From Ailanthus altissimus (taxonomy: Eukaryota > Streptophyta > Magnoliopsida > Sapindales > Simaroubaceae): DNA of 64,000 nucleotides. The notes under the pieces were generated by a model. That model was not told the origin of the DNA and did not search any database. It worked only from the letters and a program-made list of their open reading frames with translations. Location of the stretch: NCBI GenBank assembly GCA_946807835.1, contig OX327712.1, positions 18,556,001 to 18,620,000 on the forward strand, written 5' to 3'. This document shows positions 47,531 to 59,220 of this stretch, piece by piece. A program made the translations under genes and the position numbers. Every line of letters begins with the position of its first letter. The stretch's first letter is position 1.

Positions 47531-49627
47531 CTAATTTTGGGGTCGATACTTACGTGTCATCCTAAATGTACATATACTTATATATTTATATAAGTGTACA
47601 TTCTCATTAAATCGTTAATACCCATTTATATGGTATTATGCATGTAACATTACAGACATTATAGATCTAAAGGAGTTTAGATCAAATCTAAAAGAGTTTA
47701 AATAAGAGGTCATAGTTAGCCACACTGAGAAATATAATTGCTAAATGTTAGCACAGTTAAGTGTTAACTGGTTATAATACTCAACAGATCCAAAAGTTGG
47801 AGCCTTGTCTGTAATGAGACATAGATTTGCGAATATACTAGTAACTGCATAGTTGCAAGAGTTGCAATCGGGTGCCAGAAAATACTAGTTGCGCAAGTAT
47901 GTCCTCGAATAATTATCCCTGATCTATTTCTGCCGACGCGGGTCTGTAGGTGAATACCTTTATATATAGATCAGCATATGTCGTACCTATAGGGTATAGA
48001 TGGTCGTTACTAGCCAACTGTGAGCTTGGAGCTTGTATTGACATATGGGTATCCAATTAGGATTGGATATGGGATAGACTCATGAGGGCCTCTAATAGAC
48101 TCCCAATGTAAAACATCAACAGAGGGTCCTCTCGAGTTGAGTAATATACGTGGTTTTTTGACCTGAGTACTACGGTGGGCTTGTAAGTGATCCACCATAC
48201 TTTGGTCCACGCATGTCACAGACTTTTCATGGTATGACTACTGGGTGTCGTTGGGTATGGTCTGATGCTTATAGAATTCGGTGTGTACAGATATAGGATC
48301 CGTCAGCTCCCATATGGAGTTAGATATCCAGATGCTTCGAAACTGTATCTCGAAAAGTCTTGTGGCCATAAGCAATTATCCCGATAAAGAGTTCCGACAG
48401 GGTGGAACAATATGGCAAAAGAGTTTACGCATATTGTTCAGTGAGATATGAGTCTGGAGAGAAGACATGGATGAGTACTGGGGATTTGACGATGATAATC
48501 TATATCCCCACACATCCAGAATATCATGACGGAAGGACTATATGTATGCGTTGTAACCTTAGCTTGCATGATTCAACGCACTGATTTGTATATCTGTGAC
48601 GTGTGCATGGAAAATTTCTCACGGACTCATAGAATAGTTCTATTTGATGAATCGGGCGTAGGACCTAGGGAGTCCCGTGATATGGAGTGTACTAGTTGTG
48701 CACTGAGGCAGCGTGCCAGATTAAATTGTTTAATCCAGCAATATTCAACACTTCCACAGGAATGCGTGCGTGTCTGTATTTAAGTGTTAAATACAATAAT
48801 TAGTTAATAATTATTATTTATTAATTGTATTATAACACGTGGCGTATTATGGATCCTTAGTTGAATTTACCCAAGTATGAAATTTGGTGGAACCCACTAA
48901 GGGGTAAACTTGATAACTATTTATGAGGGACAAAATATGTCATTTCTCACTTTGATTATTTAATGGTTAAATAATCAAATATCTCTTTTTTTATATTATA
49001 TAATATATTATTATATTATTTTTATATTTTATATATATATATATATAAAGAAAAGAGAGAGAGAAACAAGAGTTTAGTGTGTGCAAGTGTGGGCATTTTA
49101 CCCCAGAGAAAAAGAAAGAGAAATGGAGAAGGAGAAAAGGAAGAAGAGAAGAAGAGAAGAAGATAAGAAGAAAAAGAAAGAAAATGAGGGAAAATAAAAT
49201 TGTTTCATTTTTCTTATGCTTCTGATTAGAGCAATTGTGAATTGTTTCATTCTCTATTTCTTATCCTTTTGGAGAAAATGATGAAAAATACACACCACCC
49301 ATTTTGGAAATTAAGAGTTGATCCCATACTGGATATCAAGCTGCTGTTCTAGTTCACCAAGCTTACCATATTGGAGACTAAAACTGCACGTGAGTTGGTC
49401 TCCATGCAGAATTCAAGAAAATACGTGTATAACGTTATACGTTAAGGTGAGTTCTCAACCTTTACTAATATATTAATGTGATTAATATATTTATTTATTG
49501 TATTTATTGCATGTTTCACGCTTCCGTTGGATTTAAATTCGTATATGATATATATTTAGGCAATAGACACAATTACACATGTATACACTCACATGTGTAT
49601 TTAGATCCCTCCACCGCCAACACTAAT
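47531..49627 (+). mobile_element. Solo LTR C, related to the full-length copia LTR
   Basis: LTR 47536-49622 (2087 bp) between two CTAAT target duplications (47531-47535 and 49623-49627). It starts TTTGGGGTCGATACTTACG and shares blocks with the full-length copia LTR, such as TCTAAAGGAGTTTAGATCA, the CTGATCTA/GCGGGTCTG block, and ACTGGGTGTCGTTGGGTATG. It is a diverged member of the same long-LTR family. It interrupts the gag-pol remnant of the older copia. Confidence 0.8.
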
Positions 49628-50108
49628 ATCCCTAGAAATGCAAGATTAATAGTGGTATTTATACAAAGCAAAAAAAGAAATACTTGAGGTAATAGAAAGA
49701 TTTATAGTAATTATGAAGGGTGAGAAGCATAAGGAGTTGTGTGTGTTTGATGGAATGCTGTGAGTAGCTCAACATGGGTTATTAAGAGGATGGAGACCAA
49801 TGGATAGCATTGGAGATTTACTCATTGAAGTGGCAAAGATAAAAAAAAAACATAATGTATGGAAGAGTGTTATTGTCAAAGTTAATTCTCGGATGTATTA
49901 TAATGATGTCGAGCATGACATAGGAGATTACAATATAAAAAGTACTAAAAGAAATATGCATTCATATTTTTAGAAACTAAAGTCACATGCCCAAAAGGAG
50001 TTAAGTCTGAACAAAGACTTTATTAGTGTTAATGCTGGGTAATTGAGCGTTGTTGTGGATAGATCCTAGAAAGCTTCTTGAAAAGAGATTTTGAATCAAT
50101 TAGTGATT

Positions 50109-50839
50109 TTTTTGAAATTAATGATACAAAATTAGGGTTGAATTTCATATTAAGTTGGAAACCAATAAACAATTGACACATGATCAAAAACATGATGGAT
50201 AGACAAAAATGGAACAAAATAAAAAATTGGATACGAAGAGGGGCGCGAAAGCACAAGGGGGCCAAAGTCAATAAGCGCAACGCTGTGGCGCTACCTTTTC
50301 AGCGTTACAACACTAGGTCGAATTGCGTCTAGTGTCACAGTATTGAATTTAGAATGCTGTAGCATTACCTATTCAAAAAATTGCCTCTTTAGGCTCAATT
50401 ACGAGTTTACATCAGTTTTTAATTTTTTTAAATATATAAATTCTTATTCTAATTAAAAATAAAATTTTATAAATATTTTAAATACTATATAAACTCATAT
50501 AATCTATTAAAATTAATTAAATATAAAAAATATTAATAAAAATAAATAAAAAATTTATATTACATTTAAGTATTTTGAACACATAAGATAATATACTATA
50601 AATCTTTAAAAGTTTTGAGTTATTGAATATTTTTTATAAAATTAAAATAAAAAATATTAAAATTTATTATAAACATAAATAATTATTATCAAAACACGTG
50701 CATTAATTTTTTATATATATATAAGATTATTTTTTAAATAAATATATGTAATTAATGATTTTTTTTTTCTCTCTTATTTCTTTGTTGCGATTAAAATTTT
50801 TTATAAAAACAAATTAGAATGTACCCTACAAATCCAACA
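50109..50839 (+). repeat. 3' LTR of the 45.7-kb copia
   Basis: Aligns with 45711-46515, with AT-richer decay in its second half, and ends ATCCAACA. The start is approximate. TATATAAA lies at 50486-50493. Confidence 0.65.
50279..50366 (+). repeat. Four GC-type words with 22/30 spacing in the 3' LTR
   Basis: Words start at 50279, 50301, 50331 and 50353 (AACGCTGTGGCGCT, AGCGTTACAACACT, AGTGTCACAGTATT, AATGCTGTAGCATT). Intervals are 22, 30 and 22. The array ends 119 bp before the TATATAAA at 50486, the same distance as in the partner LTR. Confidence 0.75.
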
Positions 50840-52178
50840 AAAAAAATTTAAAATTATTAGTGTCTATGTCGTTTTCTGTAAGGACAGAAGCTAAACGTCT
50901 TTTCAATATGTATATGGAAAAAAAAATGAGAAGAGAAAATGAGTATTAATGGAGTCCACTAATCCCAACAACTGGCGGCCCACCAGACCACCTCGGTAAT
51001 TAAAATTTAGGAAATTGCTGTCATCATCACCATCATGATCATGATGCATCAAGATTGATAGAATCATAATCACATATGCCTAATCTTATTCCAATCCATT
51101 TGGTCCCCTGCAACACACTACATTTTGCATTTTTGCTTCAACATCACAGCTCTCAATTTCTCCATCATCAAAATTGTCCAACGGTCCTGATCAAAGAACC
51201 CAACGCTTGTTAGGATCATCGAAGAGATCCTATTTGTAGGATTAACAAGACCACTATTAGGTCACGTTATTTGACACAAAGAAGAACAAGTTGGATCACT
51301 TTCAACTTTTGGCACAAACTTTTACACAAACTCCACTAATCTCCTTTGCAGAAAGAAGCTGTGAGCAATAAAAGTACAACCATTCATTTGATCAAAAAAA
51401 AAACAATTCAAAACCCACTTATACCCATTTCATAGATCACCCATCGCATAAAATAAAAATCGGTCATCTTAAGTATATAAAGAGTAGATTAATTTTTTAT
51501 TTATGTTAAATTGAAATAAATTTAAATTTTTATTTGTATATAAATTTTTAAAATTATTTTAATAAAAATTATCACATAAATAATAAATCACTTGTATTTT
51601 TATGAAATAATCATTACGCATTAAGTGAATTTTATATCTTAAATTTTAATAAAAATTATCACATAAATAATAACTTTTTTAATTCTAAAAAATAAATTAT
51701 ATAAATCAAATTAATTTTTAAATTTAAACCAAATTATAATTAAAACATCGTGTAATTAAGTTTAAAAAATATCATATCTTATATTAAATATAATAAAATT
51801 TAAATATATAAAAATAGAGAAATAGAGAAATAATATTATGTAATAATATATATATTTAAATTAATGACAACACTATTCGAAATGCCATGTATGTACAGAC
51901 ATACCCATATCACATGACCATAATGATGACGATGACAATTGATACAAGAGAAGATGATAATCATTCAACTACTTCTCCACAATTTCATATTTGTTTTGTT
52001 TTGTTTTGTCTTTATTTCAATTTTTAAATCATACAACCAACTTTCCCCGAAGATAAAGTCAAATTAAAAACACTTTGCTTAATCATATCATTTCAAGAAA
52101 AAAAAAAAAAAAACAACAACCACCTTTGCTCAGTGTTACTATGTCTAATCATCATATCAACTTGTATTATGGATATTA
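50840..52178. other. Intergenic, AT-rich
   Basis: No gene recognised. Two direct copies of AATAAAAATTATCACATAAA (51561 and 51648, period 87) suggest a small duplication. A cluster of CATCATGATCATGATG lies near 51025. Confidence 0.4.
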
Positions 52179-52434
52179 ATACTGGCACGCACTGAGGTGT
52201 ACATAAATTATACTTTTATAGCAGTTTTAATTTTAAGTATACTATTACTCTTATTTTATTTTGAAAAATAAAAATATCTTTTTAATTATATATATTTTTA
52301 TCGTGTAAATAATTAAAATCTTTAAAAAATTGAAATCTTTCAATCATTCAAAATAAATAGAAAAGTGACAGTAAAATTATAACTAAAACTGTCATAAAAG
52401 TATCATTTTTATAGAACTCAAGGTGGGACAGTGT
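52179..52434. mobile_element. Tourist-like (PIF/Harbinger-type) MITE
   Basis: About 250 bp with inverted ends. The left ACTGGCACGCACTGAGG and following ATACTTTTATAGCAGTTTTA match the complement of the right end (ATACTTTTATGACAGTTTTA on the minus strand). Flanked by TTA/TAA on both sides, the usual 3-bp target site of this class. No coding capacity. Confidence 0.6.
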
Positions 52435-53960
52435 TAATAACCCACTTCTCCCTATTAGTTTTCTAAACCTTTTATTATCATATAATTCAATATCAAGCAA
52501 GCTACCAAATCCCCGTGCTTCTTTTCCTGTAGTTTTGTTGATACAATCTGGAAATGACAGCTAGCTGCGATGAGACGTGAGACGCAGAAAATTGAAAGAA
52601 GTGACTAAAAAAAGACGCCAAGTGTAGGCCCCGCATTTACCAGCGGGTCCACTTTGGGTGGGGACCCTGAATCGTTGGGGCCCACATTGACGAGAGAACA
52701 TGTTCTAATCTACGTGCCAGTACATGACGTTGTATGCTTTTGCTTCATTTTATGTGGACACGAGTAGGAATCTGTACCCAAGTGATGAGTGATGACCCAA
52801 GAATCTAAACAAAAACTGAAATAAGAGAGTACAGTACAGTCAGAGGATGATATATGCCTGTTTGTTTCTCGAGAAGCTAATAGTACTGGTCAGGTTTACA
52901 ATGCTCTCTCTTACTCTGACACTTTTTCTTTTCTGGGTTTGTGCTTAAAATCACGTTTGATTTTTCAGTTTTTAATTTCAGTAATTCTGTAACAAGCTTT
53001 AGATGTTCATTGTTCACCCAAAAAAAAAAAAAAGAAAAGGAAAATGACCATTAGCTTATAATAAACAATGACCAAGTTACATATTTAGGATGTTTCTGGC
53101 AGTTTTGCCTTTCCAGGAATTTTATCATATATACTTTCAAACTGAATTTTATGCTTTTTCGGGCATGTGTCTTTCTGCATGTAAATCTCTAAAAAATCTC
53201 TGAAATGGGGGAGTTACAGCCCCAGGCTCAGCTGTGAGCTTGTTTATGTCATTACGGTCCATGTGTAGGACTTTCTTATTTTTCACTTTAATGGATATTT
53301 TATGATAGTCAAAATTCTAAGTTTCTGACTTTGCTACTTTTAAATTCTCTTTATTTCTAGCTTGAACCTGAGTTCTTCAAAGTGATTATTCTTCTCTTTG
53401 TATCTTTATCTTCTTTGGTTCTGAAGAATTGCTTTCTTCTTTCAAATGGGTTCCTGTGAGTAGAAAATTTTCTGTAGTCTTATCTCTTTTCTCAAAATAT
53501 TTACCTTTTTCTCCCGTGTTTACTTGGAAATTTTGTAAAAATATTTCTTTTCTCTTTTCTGTTGATGTTTTCTACTGAATTCGGAATAAAATTGAAAACT
53601 TTCTATTTATTTGGCAGATAGAAGGAAAATAGAAGTGGACCTCTGATTTTAAAAAAGTTGGTGAAGATGAATTGGATGGCCGAGGAATTGATGGTGACAA
53701 ATTTGTAAACTAGTTCTTTTTTATTTTTTTTTTGAGTACTTGAGGATAACCCCATTAAAACCATTTTTAAGCATTTCTTAAACATGGAAAGTCCTATAAA
53801 CTGAAAAAGGAAGAAGGTTGTATGTATTTTCACGTGTGTCTTTGTTGTAAAGCCAGTTGGCATGCCATAATAATCTAGAAGCAAGGCTTTTAAGAGCTAG
53901 CTAGTTGAGGTTTTTTAATTACTCTTTGAAGTTGGCAAAATTTGGTAAAGAAGAAGAAGA
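52435..53960 (+). other. Promoter and 5' UTR region of the GT23-like gene
   Basis: No other gene recognised. The stretch from about 52560 is less AT-rich than the upstream DNA and includes ACGTG-type words near 52710. T/C-rich DNA at 53250-53600 could be a 5' UTR intron or leader. Not resolved. Confidence 0.4.
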
Positions 53961-56900
53961 ATGGAGGCTGCAGCAGTGAACCAGAAGTCTCTTGAGAGAG
54001 TTGTATCACAGAGAGCTCTGCAAATGGGGAGTTCATTTCCATGCCAAATTTGTGTTGTGGGTTTTCTCTGTGGAGTCTGCCTCACCTCTCTGTTTCTTGC
54101 TGCTCTCACTTCTTTTGGTAGCTCTGCTTTTGCTGGGATTTCATTTTCATCCATGTCGATGGGGATTTCACCATGGAATTCCAATTCGGATGATATCAGT
54201 AAGAAATTCTTTTATACTTAACTGCTCTTAAATTATTGATGTTGGTGATCTTTTGGTTCATGATATGCTTGTATTATATTTTTGATTGATTTGGGTTCAT
54301 GATATTGTTTTTCTTTTGGATTTTCTTTCCCTTAATTAGTAGAATTATTGCCACCTTAAAACTTGGATAACAAGGAATGTAGATGAAAATTTAGCTGAAA
54401 TTTAAGAAATTTTTGAAGCTTCATGAAAAGCTCAGTGGTTCATGATTATTTTTGGTCTACAAATTAGACAGAGTTTCGTTATTGGGAAAGCAATAATGGA
54501 AATGATTTAAAGGGTGTGCTTAAAGCAAATAAAAGTCAAGAATAACTTGTTAATTACGTCTATTATCTTCTTCCCTTATTAAGTTTGACTGGATTTGGTA
54601 GATCATGCTTTATCATGCGTATCTAATCCACTTGCTTTTCTTTTCTTGATATACTTGGGATTGAAGCCAATTATCATACTCTTTACACTAGTGAATGACA
54701 AGTAATTCTTGGGGATTCTGAGAAATCATTTTTGTGAGCCCTAAATAATCATTATGAATGGACAGTTCGTTAAAACATTGGGCTATTGAAATTCATTTTT
54801 CCAAAAGTTTATTTTTCAAGACAATCCCAGAATTTTTAGTTGATGTGCATTGCACAAATATATCTCATGATAATAATTTTATAATGCTTTAATTAGATGC
54901 TTTAAAGAATTTTTATTTACTGAATTTTAGATGAGGTTACAAATACAAACTGCAAATTTAAGTTGAAAGAAACAGAGAGATGGACAGATTCAAGTCAAAG
55001 TAAAACAGATGCTGACAACAAGAGAGTTTCCTTGTTGTATTCGGCTTGGGGTGATTTACTAACTGAATCAGTACATGACGAAAGAGAGTTCTTGAAGAAG
55101 TTTGGATTGAACATGTCCAATGTGCCCAAGGCCCCTCATATAGAGAATTGCAAGTTGAGTGCACGAATAAACTCACGTTTTGACACCCATGCTGAAAACG
55201 AGACCTTTCCTCCTTGGACGGGTTGGAAGGGACTACTGGACATGTATCCAGCATCTGCAGCTAATGAACAACTTAGGTATATTAGGCATCGCACAATATC
55301 AGAAGGTGCTTATCCTCCTTGGGTATGTTAATTTCTAACTTCAAAGTACAACAAAGTATTTGTGGTGTTTATTTTGTAATCAACCAAAGCATGGTTTTAG
55401 AATATCTTTCATTTTCAAAAGCAACTATGTTTACTATATCTAGCTTTTTATGCATTCTAAATATTTTTGCATCCTGCAGGTTACCGGGTCAGACGAAGAA
55501 AATTACCCTTTGACTAGGAAAGTGCAACGTGACTTATGGATCCATCAGCATCCTTCTAACTGCAGTGATCCTAACATAAGATTTCTTGTAGCTGACTGGG
55601 AGAGAATACCTGGCTTTGGTATTGGGGCACAGATTGCTGGAATGTGTGGGCTTCTTGCTATTGCAGTGAATGAGAAAAGGGTCCTTGTCTCAAATTATTA
55701 TAATCGGGCTGACCATGAGGGCTGTAAAGGTAAAGTTATGGCAATCAATTCATTTTATCTTTATCTTGTCAACACTTTTTATTCATGTGTTATTGTTTTG
55801 TAATAGTACAACATTAAGTTATTTACTACATTGTCAAATAATTTTTTTCATATGAGATTGTTCAAATTTAACCAATCACTACGAGATTTTAAGGCTTTCT
55901 TGCAGACTTGGAGGGCAGTTTTGAAGAAAACCACAAACTTTGAATATTGATACTGATAAGCACCTATAAATGGATGCTTTGTAGGTTCATCCAGATCTAG
56001 TTGGTCTTGTTACTTCTTTCCAGAGACCTCACAAGAATGCCGAGACCGTGCATTTGAGCTTTTGGGCAATAAAGAAGAGTGGGAAAAGGGAATTATAACG
56101 ACAAAAGATAGCTATAGGTCAAAGGAAATATGGGTCGGACGAACTCCTAGGTAAGTGATTGCATATCTAACCATTTTACTTCTAGGTTTTGTTAATTTGC
56201 CTGTGAAACCATAAAATATTAATTCATAAATGTCAATATCCAATACAGGGTATGGGGTTATCCTTGGAGTTATTTGCAGCCAACAACGGAGATAAATGGG
56301 AGTTTAATTGCTTATCATCGCAAAATGGATAGAAGATGGTGGAGAGCACAGGTGTGGCTTGAAATTCATTTAGAAAAATGCATTATTTTCAATTTATATA
56401 GTTGTTTGGATAATTATCTCAAGTTTCTTCTTTTTATTGACTTTGTAGAATAAATAAATTAGCAACTGTTGTTTCCTTACAAAATAGGAAATGCATATTG
56501 GAATGATGAAATCTAATGGCTATTTTTTTTCTTATGTAATTGCAAAATAGTAAGATTTCTTTTAGGAAGAAAAAAAGTCTCATTTCATCTTAAGAGGATA
56601 ACTTGCTCATGCAATGACCTCATTATGAACGGATGCAATGTTTATATTCAGTAGTCCCCATGACATCTGAGTTCTGTTGACAATGCAAGATTCTTGGAGA
56701 CCACATTAATCCTGAACCATCATTCCATTAAAAACTTAAATTAATTTTTGTGGATATTTTTATATTTTATACCCCCTCCCTCCCCCCCTCTCTCTCTCTC
56801 TCTCTTTTGTTAAGTAAATAGCATTTATAATAATCATAAATAATATCATAATTTGTTTAATTTGTCATCAGGCTGTGCGCTACTTAATGAGATTTCCAAC

Positions 56901-57853
56901 TGAATACACGTGTGGCTTAATGAATGTTGCCCGGCATGCTGCATTCGGGAAGGAATCTGCGAAAATGGTTCTCACAAGTCTTCCCAAACAATGGCCAAAG
57001 GTTTTAAGTCTTAAAACTCGTCTCTTCATTTGCCTTGAAAGTAGAGGGAATACTGACAGACAAATACTTGTTATCATTCTCCTTTTAGGAAAATTGTTAA
57101 CCTATTATCATCAAATTTGCAAGTGAATTTTGGCCCACTTAATGAGCTACATATTAGCAACGAAGCTAATCTAGAAAAAGGTTTTAATCATGTTCAGGCC
57201 TATTCTCTTAAATCTTGTACGCTAAACAGGAATGATCTTTTAAAACAATTGTCTGCATGAACTCTTTATCACAGGAAGTTATAAAGAATCCAAGATCAGA
57301 TATTGACAATTTTGTATGGTCAAGTCATCGACCGTGGGCCCCAAGGCCATTGTTGAGTATCCATGTAAGAATGGGGGACAAGGCTTGTGAAATGAAGGTG
57401 GTTGAATTCGAAGAATATATGCAGCTTGCTGACCGCATTAGAAAGCACTTTCCACATCTGAACAGCATTTGGCTCTCGACTGAAATGCAGGTTAGAATTT
57501 GTGCGCATAAGCATACATTCTTTAGGACAGAAATCTCTTCTTTTTATAATATCAACAGTGTAATTTGCTTTCAGGAAGTCATTGAAAAATCTAAACTTTA
57601 CCCAAATTGGAACTTTTACTACACAAACGTGACACGCCAAGTGGGAAACATGACAATGGCAGTATATGAAGCGAGTCTGGGTAGGGAAACCAGTACAAAC
57701 TATCCCCTTGTCAATTTCTTGATGGCATCCGAAGCTGACTTCTTTATTGGTGCTTTGGGTTCTACATGGTGCTTTCTTATTGATGGCATGAGGAATACCG
57801 GAGGAAAGGTAATGGCTGGATACTTAAGTGTCAATAAGGATCGGTTCTGGTAA
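53961..57853 (+). CDS. GT23-like / O-fucosyltransferase family type II membrane protein
   Basis: Eight exons: 53961-54198, 54931-55322, 55480-55729, 55985-56150, 56249-56351, 56872-57000, 57275-57490, 57575-57853; 1773 nt, 590 aa. The N-terminus has a short cytosolic tail and one membrane anchor (CQICVVGFLCGVCLTSLFLA, residues about 29-48), as expected for a Golgi type II glycosyltransferase. The conserved HVRMGDKACEM (exon 7) corresponds to the H-x-R-x-G-D-K nucleotide-sugar site of alpha-1,6-fucosyltransferase (FUT8/GT23) and related O-fucosyltransferases. GFGIGAQIAG (exon 3) and DFFIGALGSTWCFLIDGMRN (exon 8) are also characteristic. I recall an Arabidopsis homologue annotated only as O-fucosyltransferase family, so the acceptor is unknown. 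The start is the first ATG and leaves a complete anchor. Convergent with the ANKRD13-like gene. Confidence 0.85.
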
Positions 57854-59220
57854 ATATGTATCTAGAACAGTAACTTGTATAGGCATAAAGAATACATAGG
57901 CTTTGGAAAAGAGATTCCAAATCTTGGAACAAAATGAATCAATCTATGTACATAGTCCTGATGTTTATTTTGTAGTTTCAAATTGATCTTACTTTTCTTT
58001 CGAGGTAAATAATTGGCATGTTTCTGGTAATACTTGTGGCATCCCTTTTTTTTTTCTTTGAAAGTCTTGCTAGCTTTTGCTATGAAATTTGATCTGTTTG
58101 TTACGAATTAAATGTAAGAGTATTGTTGCAAGGATGAAAAGAAAAGAAATAAATAGTAATTTTGACCCAAGAGAAAATGATATAAATAGATAGTGAAGAA
58201 AACTTTTACTGAGAAGAAAAATGACTTAATAACGAAGAGATTTTAGCAGAATTGTCACATATGAGCACAATTTTACAAAGAAATAGTCCATTTATTTTTC
58301 AACAAGAGATGGAAAAAATGTTTAATATCATTTGATTGAATAGTTGATTCAACTCCTTATTTGAAGAAACCCTATTTGAATTAGTATTTTTTCACAAAAA
58401 ATAAACGTTAAGTTAAGAGAAATTCAATCTTTCATTAAAATTTTGAATGACTGCCCCAAATTTAAGTTGATTATGTTGTCTCATACTAAAAACAAAACCG
58501 ATCAAATAATTTTCAGTGATGGTCATTTGCAGATCGGCTTATCCATATGAATAATAGCACAATTTACTTCGCTTGACATATATGTATGGCCTATTGGAAT
58601 TCGGAAGTGATCATCATTTTGTTGCAGAACTGAAGAAGGATTATACGCCAGTAATTATAGTGACCGTACTTATCAAAGGTGAATGACATTCAACATGTTT
58701 ATCAAGAAAGCGTAAATTGGACAATATGGCACTATGTAAAGAAAAATTATCAACCTCCTTGATAAATAAATCAAAAATTAAAAGAACAGTATATTTTGGC
58801 TACAACCAAAAGAAGGGAATAACAATCACAAAAATGTAAATTTGATGATGATCATTCACTTAGATACAAAGATTTGGGGGGTCTTTCAAGTAAAATTATA
58901 ACTGAAACAAGCAATTGAAAGCAAGGATGAGATTCTGTTGCTCTCCAATTTCACATCACATGAAAATACAACAGAAGCAGATAATGCATTTTAATCAACA
59001 CAAGTGATCATCTGAGCATTATCCTGTAAATCCTCCGCCACATAATCCTGACGTTAAAATGAACGAGGTTTACCTCCTCTTTTTCTGGCAGAGTGCATCG
59101 AAACTGAAACGTGCCAAGAGATTTTCTGTGCAGCTACCTATTCTTCCACAACTTCACTCAAATGATGTCCCTCATCAGCTATAACTACCTTTGAAGAGCA
59201 ACAAGAAATTATCTATGTGA
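57854..59220. other. Convergent intergenic region
   Basis: Contains the 3' UTR of the GT23-like gene (AATACAT/AATGAATC words to about 57940) and that of the ANKRD13-like gene. I see no other gene. Confidence 0.5.

Larger units (their letters stand above)
45711..50839 (+). mobile_element. Decayed short-LTR Ty1-copia with internal deletion and nested solo LTR
   Basis: 5' LTR 45711-46515 and 3' LTR about 50109-50839 are recognisably homologous along their length. The primer-binding site at 46518 reads TGATATTAAAGC, transitions away from TGGTATCAGAGC. Gag and protease remnants follow, then a solo LTR insertion at 47531-49627, then a GAG-pre-integrase scrap (MKGEKHKELCVFDG near 49718). Integrase, RT and RNase H are missing. 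Confidence 0.75.
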
